From CANKHA01 sp035652315 (GTDB lineage Bacteria > Pseudomonadota > Alphaproteobacteria > Rhizobiales > Xanthobacteraceae), in assembly GCA_035652315.1 (NCBI GenBank), contig DASREA010000027.1, positions 1-64,000 of the forward strand: 64,000 nucleotides of DNA. Reading direction: 5' to 3'. A program made the position numbers and the translations under genes. The notes beneath the pieces were generated by a model. That model saw only the letters and a list, made by a program, of their open reading frames with translations. It had not been told where the DNA came from and made no database searches. The first letter of the stretch is position 1. Every line of letters begins with the position of its first letter. Shown piece after piece: positions 25,500 through 34,190 of the stretch.

Positions 25500-27130
25500 G
25501 CGTTACGCAGAGCCCGCCGATTCCATCGTTCCTTCCGGAATCCGCGCCCTTCACCTCGGAGCAGCGCGCGTGGCTTGACGGCTTGTTCGCCGGCGTGTTT
25601 GGGCTCGAAGGCGGGGTGACGGCGTTGTCCAGGGAGGACGTGGCGAAGCTATTGCCCGGCCTCGTCGATGCTCCGTCGGAGGCTCCAGCGGAAACCGAAA
25701 GCGACGCGCCCTGGCATGATCCCGCCACTCCATTACCCGAGCGCATGAAGCTCGCCGAAGGCCGCCCGTTGCCGCGGCGCATGATGGCGGCGATGGCGCA
25801 ACAGGACTGCGGCCAGTGCGGCTACAACTGCAAAGATTATGCTGACGCGCTGTTCGAAAAAAAAGAGAAGCGCCTGAATCTGTGCGTGCCCGGCGGCAAG
25901 GACACCGCCCGTATGCTCAAGCAGCTCTACCGGGAGCTGGAAATCGGCGTGCCCGTGGCCAAGGCCGACGCGTCCACTGAGGCCGCCGAAGCCACCGAGC
26001 CCGCACTGCTATCGCCGCGCGGGCGTTCGCGCGACAATCCCGTCGCCGCCACGCTGCTGTCGCGCCGCCGCCTCAACAAGCCGGGATCGGAAAAAGAAAC
26101 CTGGCACGTCGAAATCGATCTTGCCGGCGCCGGCCTCGATTACACGGTGGGCGACAGCCTCGGCGTTTTTCCCGCCAATGACGGCGCCCTGGTCGACGCG
26201 GTGATCAAGGCGCTCGAGGCGCCGCCGGATTTTCCCATCGGCGGGCGCACCTTGCGCGACGTGCTGTGCGAGGGCGTCTCGCTGGCGCCGGCGCCGGACA
26301 TGCTATTTCAATTGATTTCCTATCTGACCGGGGGCGAGCGGCGGCGGAAGGCCAAGGCCTTGGCGGCGGGGCAGGATCCGGACGGCGATGCCAAGACGCT
26401 CGATGTTCTGGCGGCGCTGGAGAAGTTTCCCGGGGTGCGTCCCGATCCGGAGGCCTTCATCGAGTCGCTCGATCCGCTGCAGCCGCGTCTTTACTCGATT
26501 GCCTCATCCCCTAAGGTCGATCCGGACCGCGTGGCGCTGACAGTGGATGCAGTGCGTTATCGCGTCGATGGCCGCACGCGGCTCGGTGTGGCCTCGACCT
26601 TTCTCACCGACCGCCTCACGCCGGGCGACAAGATTCCGGTCTATGTGCAAAAGGCCCAGCATTTCAGCCTGCCGGCCGATCCCTCGGCGTCGATCATCAT
26701 GATCGGCCCCGGCACCGGCGTCGCTCCGTTCCGCGCCTTTCTGCATGAGCGCAGGGCGACCAAGGCGACCGGGCGGAACTGGCTGTTCTTCGGACATCAG
26801 CGCCGCGACTTCGATTTCTTCTACGAGGACGAGTTCGTGGACATGCGCAAGGCCGGCGTGCTCTCGCGCCTGACGCTCGCCTGGTCGCGCGATGCGGAGG
26901 AGAAGATCTATGTTCAGGATCGCATGCGCCACGTCGGGCGCGATCTGTGGTCATGGATTGACGACGACGCCTATATATACGTTTGCGGCGATGCGCAGCG
27001 CATGGCCAAGGATGTGGAGCGGGCCTGGGTGGAGATTATCGCCGCGCATGGCCGGAAGAGCATCAACGAAGCCGTCGCTTTCCTGGGGAATTTGAAGAAA
27101 AGCGGCCGTTACCAGACTGATGTATATTAG
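25496..27130 (+). CDS. NADPH flavoprotein reductase with 4Fe-4S domain, partner of NirA
   Basis: This encodes 544 residues. It begins with FTSEQRAWLDGLFAGVFG (residues 19-36). A small Fe-S domain with C105, C108, C112 and C130 (CGQCGYNC, spacing CX2CX3CX17C) follows. Then come a CysJ-type FAD domain (RLYSIASSPK) and an NADPH domain (GPGTGVAPFRAF, YVCGDAQRMAKDVE), ending GRYQTDVY. There is no flavodoxin domain. It is usually labelled sulfite reductase alpha subunit, but the layout suggests NADPH to FAD to 4Fe-4S to siroheme enzyme. Its ATG overlaps the nirA stop, so NirA is the natural partner. cysG follows after 24 bases. Confidence 0.85.
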   Translation: MSVTQSPPIPSFLPESAPFTSEQRAWLDGLFAGVFGLEGGVTALSREDVAKLLPGLVDAPSEAPAETESDAPWHDPATPLPERMKLAEGRPLPRRMMAAMAQQDCGQCGYNCKDYADALFEKKEKRLNLCVPGGKDTARMLKQLYRELEIGVPVAKADASTEAAEATEPALLSPRGRSRDNPVAATLLSRRRLNKPGSEKETWHVEIDLAGAGLDYTVGDSLGVFPANDGALVDAVIKALEAPPDFPIGGRTLRDVLCEGVSLAPAPDMLFQLISYLTGGERRRKAKALAAGQDPDGDAKTLDVLAALEKFPGVRPDPEAFIESLDPLQPRLYSIASSPKVDPDRVALTVDAVRYRVDGRTRLGVASTFLTDRLTPGDKIPVYVQKAQHFSLPADPSASIIMIGPGTGVAPFRAFLHERRATKATGRNWLFFGHQRRDFDFFYEDEFVDMRKAGVLSRLTLAWSRDAEEKIYVQDRMRHVGRDLWSWIDDDAYIYVCGDAQRMAKDVERAWVEIIAAHGRKSINEAVAFLGNLKKSGRYQTDVY

Positions 27131-27154
27131 GACCTGCATGAAACGAGGAAGGCT

Positions 27155-28621
27155 GTGACCGACCGCACACCCATCGAAACCCCTTCTCCGCGCATGAATC
27201 CGCTGGCGCGGCTGCCCGTGTTTCTCACGCTTTCCGGACGACGCGTTGTGGTCGCTGGCGGCAGCGCGGCCGCCGCCTGGAAGGCTGAGCTTTTGTCCGC
27301 CGCGGGCGCCCAGGTCGATGTCTTTGCCCAGGACCCGAGCGAAGAATTGCTGGCGCTGCTCGAGGATCCGGCCCACGTCATCTGCTTGCACCGCCGGCGC
27401 TGGATGGAGACGGATTTTGCCGGGGCCGCGATCGCTGTCGGGGGCTTGGCCGAAGATTCGGAAGCATCAGCCTTCGCCGCCGGGGCGCGCGCCGCCAGCG
27501 TGCCCGTCAATGTAATCGACAAACCAGCCTTCTGCGATTTCTCCTTTGGCTCGATCGTCAATCGCTCGCCGCTGGTGATCGGGATTTCCACCGACGGCGC
27601 CGCGCCGGTTTTTGCCCAGGCGATCCGCGCCAAGCTGGAAGCGCTGATCCCGAGCGGCTTCGCCGCTTGGGCGCAGGCCGCCCGCGCGTGGCGCGACAAA
27701 GTGAAAAGCTCGGGGATGAGCTTTGCCGGCCGCCGCCGCTTCTGGCAGCTCTTCACGCGCTTCGCTGTCACGCATCCCAATCAGGATCCCACCGCCGCCG
27801 ATTTCGATCGCATCCTCACCCAGGCGCAAAGCGAAGGCGCGGCGGCCGAAGCCGGCTGCGTCACCCTGGTCGGCGCCGGGCCGGGCGATCCGGAGCTGCT
27901 GACGCTGCGGGCCGTGCGCGCGCTGCAATCCGCCGACGTCATCCTGATCGACGACCTGGTCTCGGCCGAAGTTCTCGATTTCGCCCGCCGCGAGGCGAAG
28001 AAGATGCTGGTGGGGAAGACGGGTTATGGCCCGGCCTGCAAGCAGGATGAGATCAACGCGCTGATGATCTCGCTGGCGCGCACGGGCAAGCGCGTGGTGC
28101 GGCTGAAGGGCGGCGACCCGATGATCTTCGGCCGTGGCGGCGAGGAAGTGATCGCCTGCCGCAAAGCCGGCATCGCTGTCGAGGTGGTGCCGGGCATCAC
28201 TGCGGCTCAGGGGGCGGCCAGCCGACTCGGGATTTCCTTGACGCATCGGAAGCATGCACGCAGGGTGCAATACGTCACAGGCCATAGTGCGAAAGGGCAG
28301 CTCCCGGCCGATCTCGACTGGAAGAGCTTGGCCGATCCATCCGTGACCACCGCGGTCTATATGCCGCTGCGTACCCTTGGCGAACTCGTGAGCCGCGCGG
28401 CCGCGGCCGGACTTGATCCGTCGACCCCGGCGATAGCGGTGGCCCGGGCCACGCGGCCGGATGAGCAGATCATCGCCGCGACTATTGGCGAGTTGCCGGA
28501 GCGCCTGTCGCGCGACGCGCCAAGCGGCCCGGTACTCGTCTTGATCGGCCGGGTACTCGCTGAACGTGCCGATATCGGCGTGGCCGATTGGCTCGGTGGG
28601 CGCCGCGCCAGGGAGGGTTAA
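27155..28621 (+). CDS. cysG: Siroheme synthase CysG (trifunctional)
   Basis: This encodes 488 residues. The N-terminal half is the dehydrogenase/ferrochelatase domain (GRRVVVAGGSAAAAWKAELL, then VNVIDKPAFCDFSFGSIVNR). The C-terminal half is the uroporphyrinogen-III methyltransferase (VTLVGAGPGDPELLTLRAV, VRLKGGDPMIFGRGGEE, VVPGITAAQGAAS). It converts uroporphyrinogen III to siroheme, the cofactor of both hemoproteins just upstream. The start is a GTG at 27155 behind GAGGAAGG; an ATG at codon 14 is a less likely alternative. The stop shares TTAA with the stop of the convergent reductase gene. Confidence 0.95.
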   Translation: MTDRTPIETPSPRMNPLARLPVFLTLSGRRVVVAGGSAAAAWKAELLSAAGAQVDVFAQDPSEELLALLEDPAHVICLHRRRWMETDFAGAAIAVGGLAEDSEASAFAAGARAASVPVNVIDKPAFCDFSFGSIVNRSPLVIGISTDGAAPVFAQAIRAKLEALIPSGFAAWAQAARAWRDKVKSSGMSFAGRRRFWQLFTRFAVTHPNQDPTAADFDRILTQAQSEGAAAEAGCVTLVGAGPGDPELLTLRAVRALQSADVILIDDLVSAEVLDFARREAKKMLVGKTGYGPACKQDEINALMISLARTGKRVVRLKGGDPMIFGRGGEEVIACRKAGIAVEVVPGITAAQGAASRLGISLTHRKHARRVQYVTGHSAKGQLPADLDWKSLADPSVTTAVYMPLRTLGELVSRAAAAGLDPSTPAIAVARATRPDEQIIAATIGELPERLSRDAPSGPVLVLIGRVLAERADIGVADWLGGRRAREG

Positions 28622-29673
28622 AAATAGCGATCGAAGTGTTGCTGCTCGAGCGGCACGCCGGCAAGCCGCAGCACGTCGGCCATGGCATTCACCATGGGCG
28701 GCGGTCCCGCGAAATACCATTCGAACTCGGGCATGCGCCCGGCATGGGTTTGCGACACCACCTCGTGAATAAGGCCGAAGCGGCCCGACCATTCGCCGCG
28801 CTCATTCAGCCCGGGCTCCGAAATCGCCGGATGAAACTCGATCGTTTTGCCCCAGCCGGGTAATTTGCTGAGCGCTTCTTCGCCGCAAATGTCGCGGGGC
28901 GCGCGGCCGCCCATGAAGAAATAGAGCTTGCGACCCTTCATTTTTGGCGACGCCGCCATGCCGCGGGCGATCGACAGCATCGGCGAAATGCCGGAGCCGC
29001 CGGCAACGCAGACGACCTCACGCGGCGAATCCTCGCGCAAATAGGCATGGCCGTAAGGACCATCGATGTGTACGGTGTCGCCCGGCTTCATTTTCTCGAA
29101 AAGCACGGTAGTCGCGGCGCCGCCGGGCTTTTTGCGGATTTGGAATTCCCAATCCGTGCTCGGTTCATTGGCGATATTGCTCATCGAATAGCCGCGTGGC
29201 GAAGGCACGCCTTCGATGTAAATCTGGGCGTATTGCCCGGGCAAAAAGGCTTGCGGCTCGGCGGAGCGGAACTTGAATTCGGAAATGTCGTGGGTGATCG
29301 GCGTGGCGCTGACCAGCGTGTATGCTTGCCGCCTTGGCTTGACCTTGGGAATATACATATCCTCCAGCCGCACGCCGCGGATGACGACGTCGCCTTTGGG
29401 GCGCGATTGGCAGGCGAGCCGCCGGCCGCGCTTGCGGTCGCGCTCGGTTATGACCGGCGCGTCGGGATATAGATTCTCCACCTCGCCTTCGACGAGCTCG
29501 AAGCGGCAGGTGCCGCAGCCCCCCGCGTTGCACTCATAAGGCATGCCAAAGCCGGCCTTCAGCCCTGAACGCGTGATGGTATCCATGCCGTCGCACGGAA
29601 AATGGACATCGCTGTTCTCGATACGCACCTCGCCCGCATGTGCGGCGCCTTGCACTGAATTCTGTCCTGCCAT
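28618..29673 (-). CDS. 2Fe-2S / FAD / NAD(P)H oxidoreductase (oxygenase reductase component type)
   Basis: This encodes 351 residues. A plant-type ferredoxin comes first, with ligands in ECNAGGCGTCRFEL and the fourth Cys in RRLACQSRP. An FNR-like FAD domain follows (PRGYSMSNI), then a NAD domain (VCVAGGSGISPMLSIA, WYFAGPPPMVNAMADVL). This order is that of reductase components of ring-hydroxylating dioxygenases and soluble di-iron monooxygenases (BenC or MmoC type). No oxygenase lies nearby. It is divergent, across 92 bases, from an aldolase/amidohydrolase pair, so it may serve the same catabolic route. Its 3' end meets cysG with overlapping stop codons. Confidence 0.87.
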   Translation of the reverse strand: MAGQNSVQGAAHAGEVRIENSDVHFPCDGMDTITRSGLKAGFGMPYECNAGGCGTCRFELVEGEVENLYPDAPVITERDRKRGRRLACQSRPKGDVVIRGVRLEDMYIPKVKPRRQAYTLVSATPITHDISEFKFRSAEPQAFLPGQYAQIYIEGVPSPRGYSMSNIANEPSTDWEFQIRKKPGGAATTVLFEKMKPGDTVHIDGPYGHAYLREDSPREVVCVAGGSGISPMLSIARGMAASPKMKGRKLYFFMGGRAPRDICGEEALSKLPGWGKTIEFHPAISEPGLNERGEWSGRFGLIHEVVSQTHAGRMPEFEWYFAGPPPMVNAMADVLRLAGVPLEQQHFDRYF

Positions 29674-29765
29674 CGAAACTCCAATTGCTTGCGAAAACGG
29701 CAGTTATATAGGATAGCGGCGCAAGTCCAAGCCCCCGCCCGAGATTAGCTTTCAAGGACAATTCG

Positions 29766-30515
29766 ATGACGAAGCTGGAAGCCGCCATAGACGAGCTGGT
29801 GACCGCCAACCGCATTCTGGCCCGCGAAGGGGTCGTGGATTCCTTCGGCCACCCCAGCATCCGCCATCCCGACCGGCCGGACCGCTTCCTGCTGTCGCGC
29901 GCCCGGGCACCCGACCTGATCGAGGCCGAAGACATCATGGAATTCACCTTTAACGGCGACCCGGTCGAGGGGGGCGACAAGAAGCCCTACCTCGAGCGCT
30001 TCATTCATGCGGCGATTTATGATGCGCGCCCCGAGGTGAACGCCGTCATTCATAATCACAGCCCGAGCGTGCTGCCCTTCAGCGTCACGAAAAAGAGCAG
30101 GCTGCGTCCACTGCATCACGTCTGCGCCTGCATGGGGCACGAGGTTCCGACCTGGGATTCACAGACTGAATTTGGCGATACGTCGTTGCTGGTGGCGACG
30201 CTGGAGATGGGTCGCGACTTGGCGAAGTTCCTCGGCCCGAAGCCGGCGGCGCTGATGCGCGGCCACGGCTGCGTCGTCGTCGGCAAGGATATTCGCGAGG
30301 CGGTTTACATCGCCTGCTATCTCGAGCTTGCGGCCAAGCTGCAGATGCAGGCCATGGATCTCGGCGAGGTCACTTACCTGACACCCGGCGAAGTGGATCT
30401 CATCATCCGCCGCACTGGCCCCTATTCGTTCAACCGCGCTTGGGAAAACTGGTGTCGGCGGGCCGGGCGCGTCATGCTGGAGCGGCCGGACGAAGTCGTC
30501 CGTCTCATGAGCTAG
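29766..30515 (+). CDS. Class II aldolase/adducin family protein
   Basis: This encodes 249 residues. The fold shows in REGVVDSFGHPSIRHPDR, the metal-binding His pair of AVIHNHSPSV and a third His in LMRGHGCVVVGKDI. The family includes fuculose-1-phosphate aldolase and several decarboxylases of aromatic pathways such as dihydroxyphthalate decarboxylase. The next gene begins nine bases after its stop and encodes an ACMSD-type amidohydrolase, which also often decarboxylates aromatic acids. I therefore favour aromatic catabolism over sugar metabolism, but the substrate is unknown. Confidence 0.85.
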   Translation: MTKLEAAIDELVTANRILAREGVVDSFGHPSIRHPDRPDRFLLSRARAPDLIEAEDIMEFTFNGDPVEGGDKKPYLERFIHAAIYDARPEVNAVIHNHSPSVLPFSVTKKSRLRPLHHVCACMGHEVPTWDSQTEFGDTSLLVATLEMGRDLAKFLGPKPAALMRGHGCVVVGKDIREAVYIACYLELAAKLQMQAMDLGEVTYLTPGEVDLIIRRTGPYSFNRAWENWCRRAGRVMLERPDEVVRLMS

Positions 30516-30524
30516 GGAGCAATC

Positions 30525-31541
30525 GTGCGCTATATCGACGCGTTCAATCATTTCTTTCCCCGGCGTCTGTGGGACGCGATGCTCGCCACGGAAGGCGCCG
30601 CGCGCGATATCGGCAAGCGCATGCGTGGCATTCCCTGCATTTACGATCTCGATGAACGCTTTCGCGTCATGGATCTATTCAAGGACAAGAACTACACGCA
30701 GATTCTGTCGCTCGGCATGCCGCCGCTGGAGGCGATGGGTACGCCGGAGCAGGCCACAGAATTCGCCAAAATGGGCAATGACGGTTTTGCCGAGCTCGTG
30801 GCAAAGCACCCCGACCGCTTCTCGGGCTATGTCGCCGGCTTGCCGATGGGCGATCCCGACGCGGCGGTGCAGGAAGCCGAACGCGCCTTCACGCAATGCG
30901 GCGCCAATGGCCTGCAAATCCACAGCAATGTGAACGGCGCGCCGCTCGACGAGCCGCGCTTTTTCCCGATCTTCGAGATCGCCGCTCAATACGACAAGCC
31001 GGTCCTGCTGCATCCCTCGCGCGGCGCCGACATGCCGGACTACAAGACCGAGAGCAAATCCAAGTACGAAATCTGGTGGACCTTCGGCTGGCCCTATGAA
31101 ACCAGCGTCGCGATGGCGCGCATGGTTTTTTCCGGAATGATGGACCGGCTGCCCAAGTTGAAGGTGCTGGCTCATCACATGGGCGCGATGGTTCCTTATT
31201 TTGAAGGCCGCGTGGGGCCGGGCTGGGATCAACTCGGCAAGCGCACCTCCGACGAAGATCTGACGCTCGTGCTCAAGCGGCTCAAAAAACGGCCGTTCGA
31301 TTACTTCAAGGATTTCTATGCCGATACCGCCGTGTTCGGCTCGCGCGCTGCCACCATTTGCGGGCTCGATTTCTATCCTACGGAGCGGGTGCTGTTCGCT
31401 TCGGATTCGCCCTTCGACCCGGAACGTGGGCCGGGGTACATCCGCGACACCATCAAGATTCTCGAATCGATCGACATGTCGCAGGAAAAGCGGGAGCAAA
31501 TCTCGTTCCGCAATGCGCAGCGGCTGTTCCGGCTGAATTGA
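30525..31541 (+). CDS. Amidohydrolase family protein (ACMSD / resorcylate decarboxylase-like)
   Basis: This encodes 338 residues of the amidohydrolase_2 family. The start motif is IDAFNHFFP, which has a single His where many relatives have HxH. PVLLHPSRGADMP supplies the next His, KVLAHHMGAMVPYFEGR follows, and ASDSPFDPERGPGYIRDTI holds the conserved Asp near the C-terminus. Relatives are zinc or manganese decarboxylases or hydrolases of aromatic acids. The start is a GTG with an AGGGAG four bases upstream. It follows the class II aldolase gene by nine bases, almost certainly as one operon. It converges on the chemoreceptor gene nine bases beyond its stop. Confidence 0.85.
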   Translation: MRYIDAFNHFFPRRLWDAMLATEGAARDIGKRMRGIPCIYDLDERFRVMDLFKDKNYTQILSLGMPPLEAMGTPEQATEFAKMGNDGFAELVAKHPDRFSGYVAGLPMGDPDAAVQEAERAFTQCGANGLQIHSNVNGAPLDEPRFFPIFEIAAQYDKPVLLHPSRGADMPDYKTESKSKYEIWWTFGWPYETSVAMARMVFSGMMDRLPKLKVLAHHMGAMVPYFEGRVGPGWDQLGKRTSDEDLTLVLKRLKKRPFDYFKDFYADTAVFGSRAATICGLDFYPTERVLFASDSPFDPERGPGYIRDTIKILESIDMSQEKREQISFRNAQRLFRLN

Positions 31542-31550
31542 GGCGCCGCG

Positions 31551-33521
31551 TCACACCGCGACCTTGCGGAGGAATTCCTCGACTTCGCCGCGGAGCTTCT
31601 CGGCGGCAGCCTCCATGACTTCGGAGGTGGTTAGCATCGTTTGCGCCGAGGAGCGTGCGCCCGTGGCCGCGCCGGCCACCTGTCCAAGCACCGAAACGAT
31701 GACCTTGGCGCCGCTCGCCGCGTGGGCGACGTTTTGCGAAATCGCGCCGGTGGCGGCATTCTGCTGTTCGACGGATGCAGCGACATCGGATGTATATTCG
31801 TTGATCTGCTGCATACGTTCGGCGATTCGCCGGATGGCCTCGACCGCGCCGCCGGTGGAGGTTTGCACCGCCGAAATGTGACTGATGATTTCCTCAGTGG
31901 CTTTCGCCGTCTGCACCGAGAGCGATTTCACTTCAGAGGCGACCACCGCGAAGCCGCGGCCGGCTTCACCGGCGCGCGCCGCCTCGATCGTAGCGTTGAG
32001 GGCGAGGAGATTGGTCTGTCCCGCGATATTCTGGATGAGCTTGACAACCTCGCCGATCTTTTCGGCGGCGATCGTCAGCCCGGCGATTTCCTCGTTGGTC
32101 GCCTGCGCTTCCGAAACGGCGGTTCGCACGACATCGGCCGTGCGGTGGAGCTGGCGGCTGATTTCGCCGATCGATCGCGATAGTTCATCGGAGGCGGATG
32201 CGGCGCTGGTGACGTTGGCGGAAGCCTCGTTCGAGGTCTTCAAAGCGCTTTCGGCGCACTGCGAAGTCTCATTCGATGACCCGAAGAGCGTCGCGGCGGT
32301 AGAGCGGATCGCCGTCGTGCTTTCGCCCACCGTTTGCAGCACCGATTCCACCCGTTGGCGAAATGTGTCGATGGCTGCGTCGATCACATCGCGGCGGCGC
32401 TCCTGTTGGACGAGCGCAGCCTGTTTCTCCACGATCCGATGTCGCTCAGTGAGGTCCTCATGCACGCCGACCCAGCCGCCACGCGGCAGGGCCTGGTTGA
32501 GCACGCCAATGATCCGGCCATCCGGCAGCGCCATCTCGCTGCGCGCGCGCCCGCCGTTCTTCATGACACCGATGATTTCATCGTGGTATTGGCGGACGTC
32601 GCCGCCGAATGTTCCGCTGGCCACGCGCTGATTAAGATATTCAAGTAGCGTGCAGCCCGGCTTCACGGTCTCGGGCGATAGCCGGTAAAGCTCGAGAAAT
32701 GGCTTGTTGCAGATGACCAGACGGCCACTGGCGTCGAACATACACAAGCCGTGCGACATGTTGTTCAGGGCCGTATCCAGCCGTTCGTTCTGCTCGCGCA
32801 CGCGCCCGTCCGCTATTGCGGCCACAGCGCTCGTGCCAAGAACCGCCATCGTGGCGCTGCTCACGGCCAGCGCCAGCCATAGAGGAGAGAGCGATAGCGG
32901 ATCGATTCTGCGGGTGGGATCGGGAATGATCTCGACGGCGCCCATGCCGGTAAAATGCATGATGGCGATGGCGGCCGTCAGTAGAACGGCGGCAATCAGC
33001 AACGTCGAGAAACGTTGGTCGCGCGACGCGTAGACAATCGCGGCGGCGCTGATCGCCGTGCCCGCTATGATGGAAGCCGTAACCAGATCCCAATGCCAGG
33101 TCACGTAGCCGGGCACATCAAGCGCCAACATGCCGACATAGTGCATGCATATGATGCCGATGCCTACGACGCCGCCGCCGGCGGCCGCTGCCCATGGCTT
33201 CTCGACGGAGACCGCGATTGTCAGGCCGATGGCGGTAATTGTCGCAGCGATGACAAGGGACAGCAGCGTGAATGCAAGATCGTAGCCGACGGGGATGCCC
33301 GGATTATAGGCGAGCATCGCCACGAAATGCGTGGTCCAGATTCCGCAGCCTGCGGCGGCACCAGCGATCGTCAGCCAGAGGATGCGCGCCCGTCCGCTCG
33401 CCACTTGCGCACGATGGTAGAGGGCGATGGTTACGAGGCTCGCCAGCAGACAAACGAGGACGGCGATGGAAACGAGGCGCCAGTCGTGTTGTGTCGTCAA
33501 GCAATTGTAAATGCGCAACAT
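31551..33521 (-). CDS. Chemoreceptor fusion: MHYT membrane sensor, PAS, MCP signalling domain
   Basis: This encodes 656 residues from the ATG at 33521; a GTG nine codons upstream is less likely. The N-terminal 220 residues form a seven-helix MHYT domain with the repeated motifs THFVAML, MHYVGML and MHFTGM. MHYT domains are proposed to sense O2, CO or NO through copper. A PAS domain follows (ALNNMSHGLCMFDASGRL to GWVGVHEDLTERH), then a methyl-accepting signalling domain with the hairpin tip IAGQTNLLALNATIEAARAG. Signalling would go through CheA and CheW encoded elsewhere. No CheR pentapeptide is seen at the end (EEFLRKVAV). Confidence 0.9.
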   Translation of the reverse strand: MLRIYNCLTTQHDWRLVSIAVLVCLLASLVTIALYHRAQVASGRARILWLTIAGAAAGCGIWTTHFVAMLAYNPGIPVGYDLAFTLLSLVIAATITAIGLTIAVSVEKPWAAAAGGGVVGIGIICMHYVGMLALDVPGYVTWHWDLVTASIIAGTAISAAAIVYASRDQRFSTLLIAAVLLTAAIAIMHFTGMGAVEIIPDPTRRIDPLSLSPLWLALAVSSATMAVLGTSAVAAIADGRVREQNERLDTALNNMSHGLCMFDASGRLVICNKPFLELYRLSPETVKPGCTLLEYLNQRVASGTFGGDVRQYHDEIIGVMKNGGRARSEMALPDGRIIGVLNQALPRGGWVGVHEDLTERHRIVEKQAALVQQERRRDVIDAAIDTFRQRVESVLQTVGESTTAIRSTAATLFGSSNETSQCAESALKTSNEASANVTSAASASDELSRSIGEISRQLHRTADVVRTAVSEAQATNEEIAGLTIAAEKIGEVVKLIQNIAGQTNLLALNATIEAARAGEAGRGFAVVASEVKSLSVQTAKATEEIISHISAVQTSTGGAVEAIRRIAERMQQINEYTSDVAASVEQQNAATGAISQNVAHAASGAKVIVSVLGQVAGAATGARSSAQTMLTTSEVMEAAAEKLRGEVEEFLRKVAV

Positions 33522-33653
33522 GTTCTCAACCGGCCGCCAGGTGCCCACCGAATATGCGATAGCGCAGGTTTTTTTGCAGTTAACGGTCGGTTAAGCCATG
33601 CTTAACTATTCCCAAAGGCTTGAATCCCCCTTTAGGGTTTTTGGAAATCCAGA

Positions 33654-34190
33654 ATGATGAAAATATCTTTCCCGTCAGCCTTGGCTGCCTGCCTTTTCGC
33701 GGCCGCGGTGCTGAGCGGTTGCGCGGAAACAGAATCCGGCTCGGAGCCAAGCTTTTACCGCAACATGGCACGGCAGGGGGTGCAGGTCGACACCGCTGCC
33801 GCCGCTTCGATGATTTCCGGCTATCGCAGAAATAATGGCCTTGAACCGGTTACGGTCGACCCGGCGCTGAACCGTCTGGCCGAACAGCAGGCCGCCGCAA
33901 TGGCCCGCAGCGACAAGCTCGACCATAATGCGGGCGGTCCCTTCGCTGCACGCATGAAAGCCGCAGGATATTCCTATAAGGGCGCCGCGGAAAACATCGG
34001 CGCCGGCTACTACACCTTGGCCGAAGCTTTTTCCGGATGGCGCGATTCGCCTCCGCATCGCGCCAATATGCTGCTCAAGGGTGCAACGCGCGTCGGCATC
34101 GCCGCAATCTATCGGCCGGACACGAAGTACAAGGTGTTCTGGTCGATGATCCTGGCGGCGCCGCCGGATCAGCGAAGCGCCGGCGGCTAA
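33654..34190 (+). CDS. CAP-domain (SCP-like) lipoprotein
   Basis: This encodes 178 residues. The signal MMKISFPSALAACLFAAAVL leads to the lipobox LSGC, so this is a predicted lipoprotein. The CAP domain runs from about residue 50: SGYRRNNGLEPVTVDPALNR, KLDHNAGGPFAARM, YKGAAENIGAGYYTLAEAF and the signature PPHRANMLLKGATRVGIAAI. Bacterial CAP proteins are secreted or periplasmic with mostly unknown roles. Two adjacent ATG codons exist at the start (33654 and 33657). The stop TAA shares four bases with the stop of the convergent acyltransferase gene. Confidence 0.88.
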   Translation: MMKISFPSALAACLFAAAVLSGCAETESGSEPSFYRNMARQGVQVDTAAAASMISGYRRNNGLEPVTVDPALNRLAEQQAAAMARSDKLDHNAGGPFAARMKAAGYSYKGAAENIGAGYYTLAEAFSGWRDSPPHRANMLLKGATRVGIAAIYRPDTKYKVFWSMILAAPPDQRSAGG

